NCBI RefSeq assembly: GCF_018595675.2
Contig: NZ_CP092333.1
Span: forward strand, 458,001 to 522,000
Direction: 5' to 3'
Length of the DNA: 64,000 nucleotides
From: Flavihumibacter fluvii
Lineage (GTDB): Bacteria > Bacteroidota > Bacteroidia > Chitinophagales > Chitinophagaceae
Each line of letters starts with the position of its first letter. Positions within the stretch are counted from its first letter, which is position 1. Made by a program: the position numbers and the translations under genes. Below, in pieces: positions 42,241 to 50,686 of the stretch. The notes under the pieces were generated by a model. That model did no database searches. It was not told the origin of the DNA and saw only the letters and a list, made by a program, of their open reading frames with translations.

Positions 42241-44754
42241 GTGATAAAACGCATTTTTTTTAGCTTTATAGCCGTAATGGCTTTACTTACGGCGGGTGCA
42301 CAATTGCAATCGCCCGACCAATTCCTGGGTTACACAATTGGTACGCATTATACACCACATTACAGGATCGTACAGTATTTTCAGCATGTTGCCCAGCAGG
42401 CCCCCAGCCAGGTTAAACTGGAACAATATGGTACAACAAATGAAGGCCGCCCGCTTTTTTTAGCAACTATTGCATCTGCAGAAAACCTGGGAAATATTGA
42501 ACAGATCAGGTTGAATAACCTTCGGCTGGCTAATGCTACCAAAGACCGCATGGCACCGTTGGAGAATGGTCCGCTTATCATTTGGCTGAGTTATAACGTA
42601 CATGGAAATGAAACATCTTCGTCAGAAGCTGCAATGCTCACGCTCTTTGAACTGGCCAATCCGGCTAACCAGCGCTCGCAGGGGTGGCTCAAAAATACGG
42701 TGGTGTTGATTGATCCCTGCCTTAATCCGGATGGCCGCGATCGTTATGTCAACTGGTATACCACAATGCTGGGGACAGAAGTAAATCCGCAGCCATATGC
42801 CCGCGAGCACCGCGAACCATGGCCGGGCGGCAGGAGTAATCATTATTATTTCGATTTGAACCGAGACTGGGCATGGCAATCCCAGGTAGAAAGTCGTGCT
42901 AGGGTAAAAAAGTACAACCAATGGCTTCCACAGGTGCATGTTGATTTCCATGAGCAGGGCTTTAATGAACCCTATTATTTTGCACCTGCGGCAGAACCAT
43001 ACCATGATGTGATCACCAAATGGCAGCGCGATTTCCAGGTAATAATCGGTAAGAATCATGCGAAATATTTTGACCAGAATGGTTGGCTCTATTTTACCAA
43101 GCAGAGATTTGATCTTTTTTATCCGTCATATGGAGACACCTACCCGACCTATAATGGGTCTATTGGCATGACCTATGAGCAGGGCGGTATCAGGGCCGGG
43201 TTAGGGGTTATCAATGAAGATGGTGATACGGTTACCTTGCGTGAAAGGGCACTTCACCATTTTACTACGGGAATCAGCACTGTTGAAATCTCTTCCCAAA
43301 ATGCAGCAAGGCTCATGAAAGAATTCCGGACCTATTTCAACAATACGGTGAATAATCCGGTTGGTGAATTCAAATCATGGCTGGTTAAGTCTGACGGAAC
43401 AGATAGGATAGCCAGGCTGAAGGAATTGCTTGACCGCAATGAAGTGCAATGGTCGTATGCTAAAGCAGCAAATCTTACTGGCCTGAATTATTTCACGGGC
43501 AAACAGGAATCGGTAAAATCCGAACCGGGAGACATTGTTATTAACCTCAACCAAACAAAGGGTAATTTTATTAAAGTATTATTTGAAAGGACTTCAAGGT
43601 TAAGTGATTCGGCCACATATGATATAACAGCCTGGTCAGTTCCATTTGCGTATGGATTAAAAACAATTGGCATTGCCAATTACACTCCAGCTGGTCCGGG
43701 ACCTGCTATATCTGCTGCTGCATCGGTTATTCCTGATAATGCATATGCTTATGCGATTAAGTGGGATGGACTTAACAGTGGTAAATTATTAGCCATCCTT
43801 TTGCAAAAAGGAATCAGGGTAAGGTATGCTGAACAGCCGTTTACTTCGGGAACTGAAAATTTTGAAAAAGGTACTTTACTGGTCACTAAAACTTCTAATG
43901 CCACTAAACCAATTCAACAGGTCCTGAATGATGCGGCCAGGCAAACCGGTACTACTGTGTACACAGTTCCTTCAGGTTTTGTAGATAAAGGATTCGATTT
44001 CGGTTCCGATAGGGTTCGCATCATCAATGCCCCGAAAATCGCTTTACTGACGGGCGACAATATATCTTCATTAGGTGTAGGTGAATTATGGCAGTTTTTT
44101 GACCAGCAACTAGGTTATCCGGTAACTTTAATCAGTGCGAATGATTTTTTTCAAAATGCCATGAGCCAGTTTAATGTGTTGATTCTGGCCGATGGTAGTT
44201 ATGATTTTTTCAACAGAAAGGACGCCAACGAAGAATTGAAAAACTGGGTACGGCGGGGTGGAAAGATTATTGCTATTGAAAATCCGGTTGCCCAAATGTC
44301 AAAGGCAGACTGGGGTATCAGGTTAAAAGATGACGATGATAAAAGAGAAGAGGGCAAAAAGGCGGACTACAGTAACCTTAAAAAATATGAAAACCGGGAG
44401 CGGGACGATCTGGTAAATAGTATGCCCGGATCCATTTTTAAAGTGGAGCTTGACCATAGCCATCCGCTGGGATTCGGTTACCCCGATTATTATTACACGC
44501 TGAAACAGGATGCTAATATTTATGAGTTTTTCAAGGAAGGGGGCTGGAATGTCGGCATTATAAAAAAGGACAATTACATCAGTGGGTTTACTGGTAGCGT
44601 GTTAAAAGAAAAGTTAAAAGATGGGTTATTGATCGGTGTGCAGGACCTTGGCAAGGGTCAAGTAATCTATCTTGCTGAAAATCCCATTTTCAGGAGTTTC
44701 TGGGAAAATGGCAAATTGCTGATCTGCAATGCTGTTTTCCTGGTTGGACAATGA
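42241..44754 (+). CDS. M14-family zinc carboxypeptidase, exported (GTG start)
   Basis: A large (837 aa) secreted metallopeptidase. The start is a GTG at 42241; it gives a proper signal peptide (MIKRIFFSFIAVMALLTAGA) and no ATG is available. The M14 domain (about residues 30-360) has the first zinc motif LSYNVHGNETSSSEAA (H-x-x-E), DPCLNPDGRDRY, and the second zinc His in QVHVDFHEQG. The C-terminal half is not catalytic; around residue 600 it has ALLTGDNISSLGVGELWQFF, a Rossmann-like fold seen in related Bacteroidota proteins. PIG-L deacetylase follows 64 bases downstream in the same direction. Confidence 0.88.
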   Translation: MIKRIFFSFIAVMALLTAGAQLQSPDQFLGYTIGTHYTPHYRIVQYFQHVAQQAPSQVKLEQYGTTNEGRPLFLATIASAENLGNIEQIRLNNLRLANATKDRMAPLENGPLIIWLSYNVHGNETSSSEAAMLTLFELANPANQRSQGWLKNTVVLIDPCLNPDGRDRYVNWYTTMLGTEVNPQPYAREHREPWPGGRSNHYYFDLNRDWAWQSQVESRARVKKYNQWLPQVHVDFHEQGFNEPYYFAPAAEPYHDVITKWQRDFQVIIGKNHAKYFDQNGWLYFTKQRFDLFYPSYGDTYPTYNGSIGMTYEQGGIRAGLGVINEDGDTVTLRERALHHFTTGISTVEISSQNAARLMKEFRTYFNNTVNNPVGEFKSWLVKSDGTDRIARLKELLDRNEVQWSYAKAANLTGLNYFTGKQESVKSEPGDIVINLNQTKGNFIKVLFERTSRLSDSATYDITAWSVPFAYGLKTIGIANYTPAGPGPAISAAASVIPDNAYAYAIKWDGLNSGKLLAILLQKGIRVRYAEQPFTSGTENFEKGTLLVTKTSNATKPIQQVLNDAARQTGTTVYTVPSGFVDKGFDFGSDRVRIINAPKIALLTGDNISSLGVGELWQFFDQQLGYPVTLISANDFFQNAMSQFNVLILADGSYDFFNRKDANEELKNWVRRGGKIIAIENPVAQMSKADWGIRLKDDDDKREEGKKADYSNLKKYENRERDDLVNSMPGSIFKVELDHSHPLGFGYPDYYYTLKQDANIYEFFKEGGWNVGIIKKDNYISGFTGSVLKEKLKDGLLIGVQDLGKGQVIYLAENPIFRSFWENGKLLICNAVFLVGQ

Positions 44755-44818
44755 TTTTTTTATCCATTCGCGCGTCGTGTAGAACTACAGCGGGCGGGTG
44801 GAGTAAACCACTGCTATT

Positions 44819-47323
44819 ATGAGAAGATTTTTTACCGTTTTTTTGTTATTGACTTCTATAGGTAAGGTTTGCGCCCAGGTGCCACAAACTTACACATCTT
44901 CGGATATCTTTCTGGGCCTGCAGAAGTTAAAGGTCCTTGGTTCAGTGTTGTACGTTGCTGCTCATCCCGACGATGAGAATACCCGTTTGTTGGCTTATTT
45001 GTCGAAAGAACGGAAGTTGCGCACGGGCTACCTTTCTATTACCCGCGGTGACGGCGGACAAAACCTCATAGGGGATGAACAGGGGATCTCACTGGGATTG
45101 ATCCGTACGCAGGAATTACTGGCTGCAAGAAGGGTAGACGGCGCAGAACAATTTTTTTCCAGGGCGTATGATTTCGGATTCTCAAAATCAACAGAAGAAG
45201 CGCTCCGTATCTGGAAAAAAGATAAGATTTTAAGTGATGTGGTCTGGGTCATCCGGAAATTCAGGCCGGATGTGATCATTACGCGTTTCCCACCTGATAA
45301 TCGCGCCGGGCATGGTCACCATTCTGCATCTGCAGCCCTTGCCATAGAAGCATTTAAAGCTGCAGCCGATCCTAAGCAGTACCCTGAACAATTAGCCTTT
45401 GTACAGCCCTGGCAAGCGAAAAGAATTTTATGGAACACCTTCAATTTTGGTGGACTAAATACCCAGAATGATAACCAGTATAAAATCGATGTTGGTGTAT
45501 TCAACCCACTGTTAGGCAAGGGATATGGTGAATTGGCCGCTGAAAGCCGCAGCCAGCATAAAAGCCAGGGGTTTGGTGTGCCTCGCCAGCGGGGATCATC
45601 ATACGAATATTTTGCAGCTACTGATGGTGCACCTATCCAGAATGACCTGATGGATGGCATAACAACAGACTGGAACAGGGTAGGGGCCGCAAAATTGAAC
45701 CAATCCATAGACAGTATCCTTACAGGATATTCTATGATGTCGCCTTCCAGAATAGTTCCTTCTCTTTTTCAATTACGCGCCACCATCACAGAAACAATTT
45801 CTGATGATTATTGGCGCGACCAAAAATTGAAAGAGATCAACCAGCTCATCAAGGCTTCATTGGGCTTGTATTTTGAAGCTGTGGCCAACCAGCAGGTTGC
45901 TGTAACCGGTGATTCCCTGCAGGTGAATTTTAATCTGGTCAACCGCAGTACCTTGCCAATCACCGATGTCAGAATAAATTTTCGGGATAGTAGTTTTCAA
46001 CTGACCCCGGATACCAAATTGAACCAGGTTTATTCAAATACCTATAAACACCTGGTGAAGGACAATTTCATGGCCGATCAGCCTTACTGGTTGCGTGAAC
46101 AAATGGATACCGGAAGCTTTAATGTAAATACCATTGCCCTGATAGGATATGCAGAAAATCCAGCCAAGGATGTTAATATCAGTTTTAAGGTTGGTGCCTA
46201 TACCTTTACCGATGATTACCCATTGTTGTACAAATTTACAGACCCTGTAAAAGGAGAAATTTATCAACCTGTGTTTACCGTCCCACCCATTATTGTTGGG
46301 GCGTTACCGACTGTATTGCTGAATAACCTTCAACCCCGGCATCCGCAGGATTTACAATTAACCTACAAAAGCTACGCACAACTTGATACAGTAAAAGGAT
46401 CACTGCGTTTTGAATTGGTTGGCGGATCTGGCCATAATGAGAAAACATTAACCTACTTGCTTCCGCGTCCAAAAAACACCATGCAAACTGTTTCTCTTTC
46501 GTTTGACTCCCTCTTCGCTAAAGAAAAGCCTACCCAGATTTATCCCTGGGTGCAGGTTCCGGCTGCAGGGAAAACGACCGGTTATAACAACGCCATGAAA
46601 TTGATCCAATATGATCATATCCCAACTGTACATTATTTTCTGCCAAATAGTATCAGGGTCATCAACGAAGAAATTAAAGTAGTTGGGAAAATGATCGGCT
46701 ATATCCCAGGCTCAGGTGACGGCGTTATGGATGCCCTGAAGCAAATGGGCTTTACGGTTGAAGTGTTGGATGATGCTGCATTATCTTCTTCTAACTTATC
46801 CCGGTTTGATGCCATTATCACCGGAGTAAGGGCCTATAATATTAAAGAATCGCTCAATAACCATTATGAAAAGCTGATGGATTATATCGCTAAGGGCGGA
46901 AACATGATTGTCCAGTACAATACATCCAACCAGATCGGTCCGGTTAAATCGAAAATTGGTCCATATCCCTTTACTATTTCACGCACACGAATAACCGACG
47001 AGAAGGCGATCGTGACCATTAAGGACCAGGCCAATGCCCTCCTGAATTATCCTAACAAGATCACCGGCAAAGATTTTGACGGCTGGATACAGGAACGCAG
47101 CATTTACCATGCTTCCAACTGGGATAGCCGGTATAAAACTATTTTTACGATGAATGATCCGGGTGAATCACCTGATGAAGGAAGCCTTATCATGGCAAAA
47201 TACGGCAAGGGCTATTTTGTTTATACCGGGTTGGTTTTTTTCAGGGAATTGCCGGCAGGTATTCCAGGAGCCTACCGTTTACTGGCCAATCTCATTGCAT
47301 TAAATCAAAAGAAAGGATTTTAA
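44819..47323 (+). CDS. Large PIG-L family deacetylase, exported
   Basis: An 834-aa protein with a signal peptide (residues 1-19, ending KVCAQ). The N-terminal PIG-L/LmbE domain has the diagnostic VAAHPDDENTRLLAYLS zinc and catalytic Asp motif, then ITRGDGGQNLIG, and the third metal ligand in RAGHGHHSASA. The middle is a beta-rich region, and the last third (YIPGSGDGVMDALKQMGF, then YIAKGGNMIVQYNTS) has a glutamine-amidotransferase-like fold found in related large deacetylases. Family members remove N-acetyl groups from amino sugars. It is followed two bases later by the 53-aa protein gene, forming an operon with the symporter. Confidence 0.9.
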   Translation: MRRFFTVFLLLTSIGKVCAQVPQTYTSSDIFLGLQKLKVLGSVLYVAAHPDDENTRLLAYLSKERKLRTGYLSITRGDGGQNLIGDEQGISLGLIRTQELLAARRVDGAEQFFSRAYDFGFSKSTEEALRIWKKDKILSDVVWVIRKFRPDVIITRFPPDNRAGHGHHSASAALAIEAFKAAADPKQYPEQLAFVQPWQAKRILWNTFNFGGLNTQNDNQYKIDVGVFNPLLGKGYGELAAESRSQHKSQGFGVPRQRGSSYEYFAATDGAPIQNDLMDGITTDWNRVGAAKLNQSIDSILTGYSMMSPSRIVPSLFQLRATITETISDDYWRDQKLKEINQLIKASLGLYFEAVANQQVAVTGDSLQVNFNLVNRSTLPITDVRINFRDSSFQLTPDTKLNQVYSNTYKHLVKDNFMADQPYWLREQMDTGSFNVNTIALIGYAENPAKDVNISFKVGAYTFTDDYPLLYKFTDPVKGEIYQPVFTVPPIIVGALPTVLLNNLQPRHPQDLQLTYKSYAQLDTVKGSLRFELVGGSGHNEKTLTYLLPRPKNTMQTVSLSFDSLFAKEKPTQIYPWVQVPAAGKTTGYNNAMKLIQYDHIPTVHYFLPNSIRVINEEIKVVGKMIGYIPGSGDGVMDALKQMGFTVEVLDDAALSSSNLSRFDAIITGVRAYNIKESLNNHYEKLMDYIAKGGNMIVQYNTSNQIGPVKSKIGPYPFTISRTRITDEKAIVTIKDQANALLNYPNKITGKDFDGWIQERSIYHASNWDSRYKTIFTMNDPGESPDEGSLIMAKYGKGYFVYTGLVFFRELPAGIPGAYRLLANLIALNQKKGF

Positions 47324-47324
47324 T

Positions 47325-47486
47325 ATGGCATCGAAGGACCAAAGCAGGCGTGACATAGGTATTGTAATTTGCATCATCCTTGGACTGGTGCTGGGTGGAT
47401 TAATTAAGAGGGTTACCCTGGGATTGGTGATAGGCCTTGGTCTTGGCTTACTGGCATCTGGCTTGTATGCCGGAAGAAAAAAATAA
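47325..47486 (+). CDS. Small glycine-rich membrane protein (53 aa)
   Basis: Starts at the ATG at 47325, one base after the PIG-L stop, so it is almost certainly translated with it. The sequence is MASKDQSRRD followed by two hydrophobic helices, IGIVICIILGLVLGGLI and LGLVIGLGLGLLASGLY, and a basic tail AGRKK. This is a helical hairpin with cytoplasmic ends. No family is recognised. Absence from automated long-ORF lists is due to size only. Confidence 0.65.
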   Translation: MASKDQSRRDIGIVICIILGLVLGGLIKRVTLGLVIGLGLGLLASGLYAGRKK

Positions 47487-47488
47487 AA

Positions 47489-47494
47489 AGGAGG
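47489..47494 (+). promoter_or_regulatory. Strong Shine-Dalgarno sequence
   Basis: AGGAGG, nine bases before the ATG at 47504. Perfect Shine-Dalgarno sites are rare in Bacteroidota, so this one stands out; it would raise translation of the 39-aa protein and, by coupling, of the symporter. Confidence 0.65.
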
Positions 47495-47503
47495 ACCTGA
47501 CAT

Positions 47504-47623
47504 ATGCAAGACAATGATAAAATACCCTTGTTCAGATCCTGGCGGGGCTGGTACATCTTTGTACTGGTATTCCTGTTGCTAGAAATTATTGGTTTCCACT
47601 TTTTTACCCAACATTTTTCATGA
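47504..47623 (+). CDS. Small single-pass membrane protein coupled to the symporter (39 aa)
   Basis: MQDNDKIPLFRSWRGWYIFV leads into one hydrophobic helix and ends FTQHFS. Its stop overlaps the symporter start as ATGA, and it has a perfect AGGAGG ribosome-binding site. Such coupling of a short helix to a transporter is typical of accessory subunits (compare small partners of other sodium:solute symporters), but the family is not recognised. A role in assembly or regulation of the SSS protein is inference. Confidence 0.65.
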   Translation: MQDNDKIPLFRSWRGWYIFVLVFLLLEIIGFHFFTQHFS

Positions 47624-49317
47624 GCCTGCCAGACTGGATCGTATTGATTGCCACACTTACCGGAATAATTGCCTATGGCTTATACAGAGGCAAGACCAGT
47701 AAAAACCTGGATGGTTATTTTTTGAGTAACCGTTCCATGCCATGGTACCTTGTACTTCTGAGTATTATGGGTACGCAGGCCTCTGCTATTACTTTTTTGT
47801 CAGCGCCTGGTCAGGCATATTCAGATGGGATGCGTTTCGTTCAGTATTATTTCGGACTTCCTTTGGCGATGATCGTAATCAGTATTTTTTTTGTACCCAT
47901 TTTCCATCGCCTGAAAGTGTTTACGGCGTATGAATTCCTGGAAGAAAGGTTCGATAAGAAGACCCGGACATTCACTTCCTTCCTTTTTTTATTGCAACGC
48001 GGCCTCTCAACTGGCATCAGTATTTATGCGCCGGCAATCATCCTTTCTTCTTTATTAGGCTGGAATATTTATTGGACAAATATTTTCATGGGCGGGTTGC
48101 TCATTATTTATACTGTGAGCGGTGGTGCGAAAGCAGTGGCCTATACCCAGCAATTGCAATTACTCATCATTTTTTCAGGCATGTTTATCGCTGCTTATAT
48201 GATGGTGCATCTCCTGCCGGATGGCGTTGGATTCATTGATGCACTGAAAGTCAGTGGTAAACTTGGCCGTCTCAATGTTATCACCACTGGTATGGGAAAG
48301 AATGGATTTGACTGGACCGACCGGTATAATATCTGGAGCGGTATCATAGGCGGATTTTTCCTTGCCCTGTCTTATTTTGGTGCCGACCAAAGCCAGGTAG
48401 GGCGATACCTCACAGCAAAAAATATTTCAGAAAGCCGTATTGGTTTATTGATGAACGGATTGGTCAAAGTACCCATGCAATTTTCGATACTGTTGATCGG
48501 TGCCCTCGTGTTCACTTTCTATCAATTCAATCCATCTCCTGTATTTTTTAACCAGGCTGTTTCGGGGAAGATAGTCGAAACACAGGCACACGATAAGCTG
48601 TTGGGTATTGAAAGGACTTATGAACAACAATCGGGCCGGCAGGCGGAGATGGTTCGGGCATTTGTGAAGGAACCGGATAACCAACAGTTGGTGGATGAAA
48701 TCCGAGTGAATCAGCAGGTGCTGGACCAAACACGGAAAGAATATAAATCTACCTTAAAAAAAGCGCTTCCTTCTGAAGACGTAAACGATACCAATTATAT
48801 CTTCCTTCGGTTTGTGGTAGATCATCTGCCTCAGGGCCTGATAGGATTGCTAATTGCCGTAATCTTTTTGGCTGCCTGGGGAAGTATTGCAGCTGCATTG
48901 AATTCACTGGCATCATCAACCATGTGTGATATCCACCAACAATATTCGAAATCGCCAGAAACGCCTTTGCAGGAGTATCGTTTATCGAAATGGTACACCT
49001 TAGGATGGGGAATATTTTGCATCATCGTGGCGCAGTTTGCTAATAATATGGGGAGTTTGATTGAAGCGGTAAATGTACTGGGTTCCTTATTTTATGGCGT
49101 TATCCTTGGTATTTTCCTGCTGGCATTTTTCTTCAAAAGGATTGGGGGTAATGCCACATTTTGGAGTGCTATTATTACTGAATTACTGGTGATACTCCTA
49201 TTCTGGAAATCTTCCATCGGATTTTTATGGCTAAATGCTATTGGCGCTATTATTTTGGTGATTGTCGCCTGGTTGATCCATGCAACGATTTACCTGGCTG
49301 GTCGCTCAGGAAAGTAA
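47620..49317 (+). CDS. Sodium:solute symporter (SSS family)
   Basis: A 565-aa, thirteen-helix carrier of the SSS/SLC5-like family. It starts at the ATG overlapping the previous stop. TM1 is followed by GRGKTSKN-like NLDGYFLSNRSMPWY, and the family motif appears in SIMGTQASAITFLSAPGQAY. The sodium-site region corresponds to LAAWGSIAAALNSLASSTMC. A soluble loop of about 90 residues (about 300-390, KIVETQAHDKLLGIERTYEQ) between helices 8 and 9 is longer than usual. The substrate is unknown; the adjacent deacetylase suggests an amino sugar or its product. Confidence 0.92.
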   Translation: MSLPDWIVLIATLTGIIAYGLYRGKTSKNLDGYFLSNRSMPWYLVLLSIMGTQASAITFLSAPGQAYSDGMRFVQYYFGLPLAMIVISIFFVPIFHRLKVFTAYEFLEERFDKKTRTFTSFLFLLQRGLSTGISIYAPAIILSSLLGWNIYWTNIFMGGLLIIYTVSGGAKAVAYTQQLQLLIIFSGMFIAAYMMVHLLPDGVGFIDALKVSGKLGRLNVITTGMGKNGFDWTDRYNIWSGIIGGFFLALSYFGADQSQVGRYLTAKNISESRIGLLMNGLVKVPMQFSILLIGALVFTFYQFNPSPVFFNQAVSGKIVETQAHDKLLGIERTYEQQSGRQAEMVRAFVKEPDNQQLVDEIRVNQQVLDQTRKEYKSTLKKALPSEDVNDTNYIFLRFVVDHLPQGLIGLLIAVIFLAAWGSIAAALNSLASSTMCDIHQQYSKSPETPLQEYRLSKWYTLGWGIFCIIVAQFANNMGSLIEAVNVLGSLFYGVILGIFLLAFFFKRIGGNATFWSAIITELLVILLFWKSSIGFLWLNAIGAIILVIVAWLIHATIYLAGRSGK

Positions 49318-49755
49318 ATGGCGCATATGAGCAGGCTGTTGAATTTGCTGGGTGGATTTTTATTCATTTCCTGCCTGGCATTATGCTGCACAAAAGAAGA
49401 AGGCAAAATACTTACAGGACGGGATCTATTAGGTGTTTGGGTGGATTTTGATCATCCGGCCGATACACTGATTATTTACAGGAATGGCGATAATCTGGAG
49501 TTGTTTGACAACTCAATGGCTTTCAGGGCCCATCCTGATGTGAAAAAAGCCAAAGCGTCTTTTACATCTGTTATCCGGCTTAAAAATAATGGCATCGACA
49601 TAGCAACCAATAAATCCAGAAATAAGCAACCTGAGTATCGGGAGTTTAATTTCCGGTGGTTACAAAAAGGGACCAGGTTCCGGATAGCGGCAGATTCATT
49701 CAGGCCGTACCTTAATTCTGAAGGTGGTGAACTAACATACAGGCGGGTAGAGTAG
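49318..49755 (+). CDS. Putative lipoprotein, last gene of the symporter cluster
   Basis: A 145-aa protein whose start at 49318 directly follows the symporter stop (49315-49317); an in-frame ATG at 49327 is the alternative. The leader LLGGFLFISCLALCC shows a lipobox-like LALC. The mature part is mostly beta (GVWVDFDHPADTLIIYRNGD, then REFNFRWLQKGTRFRIA). No family is recognised. Position makes it part of the same transcription unit; a bidirectional terminator follows at 49759. Confidence 0.75.
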   Translation: MAHMSRLLNLLGGFLFISCLALCCTKEEGKILTGRDLLGVWVDFDHPADTLIIYRNGDNLELFDNSMAFRAHPDVKKAKASFTSVIRLKNNGIDIATNKSRNKQPEYREFNFRWLQKGTRFRIAADSFRPYLNSEGGELTYRRVE

Positions 49756-49758
49756 AAC

Positions 49759-49809
49759 AATCATTCCGGGTATCAGGCACCTTTACGATGCCTGATACCT
49801 GGAATGATT
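49759..49809. terminator. Bidirectional terminator between the symporter operon and DUF2911
   Basis: A 20-base inverted repeat (49759-49778 with 49790-49809, one G-T pair) around an 11-base loop, placed three bases after one stop and seven bases from the convergent gene's stop. It should terminate both transcripts. Confidence 0.82.
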
Positions 49810-49816
49810 CATCAAA

Positions 49817-50653
49817 TTATTTAAGCGAAGCAATCAATTTTTGGTTAAGCGCTACATAATCATCGTTCTTAGCGGCTTTGGCCAGTTCGATTGATTTATT
49901 AGCGGTTGTGATCGCTTCCTGCTTGCGGCCAAGTTTGGCCAGGCAATTTGCTTTTTGGTGTTGTATCCAGAAAGCAGATGGGTTTTGTTCGATGGCTTTA
50001 TCAAACCATCCGAGGGCCTTATTCAGGTCTTTGCCATTTTCCATGTAATACATTGCGGACTGGAAGTAAGGGCGGTTATCCTTTGTCATCATTTCGTTGA
50101 TCTGCGCCATGATTTTGTCATCAATGTTAGCCTTGATCGGAATGCTTACACCGGTATTTTCCCATACCATATTCAGTTGCATACTGGTGGGTGTAATGTT
50201 ATCAAAAACGATCATAAAATTTTCAATGGTGATCGGAAGGTTGCCAGACTGAACAGTAATGCGGGCTACGTCCTGGTCCTGCTTATATGCAGCCGGGCTG
50301 GTTACGTCCAATTGCTTGGATAGAATGATTGTCCAGGAACCTGCATCAGGAATAGTAAGCAGGCCATATTTCCCCGCGGGGACCGCTTTGTCGCCAAATG
50401 TTACCGCATCACCAAATGTAATAGTGGTTGCACTGTTAGCACCGGTACGCCATACTTTTCCATAAGGAACGAGGTCACCGAAAATCTTACGGCCACGGGC
50501 AGCCGGGCGGGAATAATTAATTTCAACACTTGATAAGGCAAATTCCTGCGTTATTGTCGTACTTGGACTTGGTGCAGGTGTGCGCAACTGCTGTGCTTCT
50601 GTATTCTGCAGAAAGCAGGCGGCAATTGCCATAGATAAAAACAACTTCTTCAT
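49817..50653 (-). CDS. DUF2911-domain protein, exported
   Basis: A 278-aa protein with a signal peptide (about residues 1-20, ending NTEAQ). The DUF2911 domain (about 22-170) is recognised by LSSVEINYSRPAARGRKIFG, VWRTGANSATTITFG and AGKYGLLTIPD. After it a TPR-like C-terminal part, MYYMENGKDLNKALGWFDKA and then ANCLAKLGRKQEAI, adds helical hairpins. The family is widespread in Bacteroidota and uncharacterised. A terminator follows its stop. Confidence 0.92.
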   Translation of the reverse strand: MKKLFLSMAIAACFLQNTEAQQLRTPAPSPSTTITQEFALSSVEINYSRPAARGRKIFGDLVPYGKVWRTGANSATTITFGDAVTFGDKAVPAGKYGLLTIPDAGSWTIILSKQLDVTSPAAYKQDQDVARITVQSGNLPITIENFMIVFDNITPTSMQLNMVWENTGVSIPIKANIDDKIMAQINEMMTKDNRPYFQSAMYYMENGKDLNKALGWFDKAIEQNPSAFWIQHQKANCLAKLGRKQEAITTANKSIELAKAAKNDDYVALNQKLIASLK

Positions 50654-50686
50654 GGTGGCATGATTTTAGGTCCCAAATTTAGGGGT

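Noticed and set aside
47300-47509. Minus-strand 69-codon frame across the mini-protein region
   Set aside because: The plus strand has the ATG-started helical-hairpin protein with tight coupling; the minus frame is its shadow.
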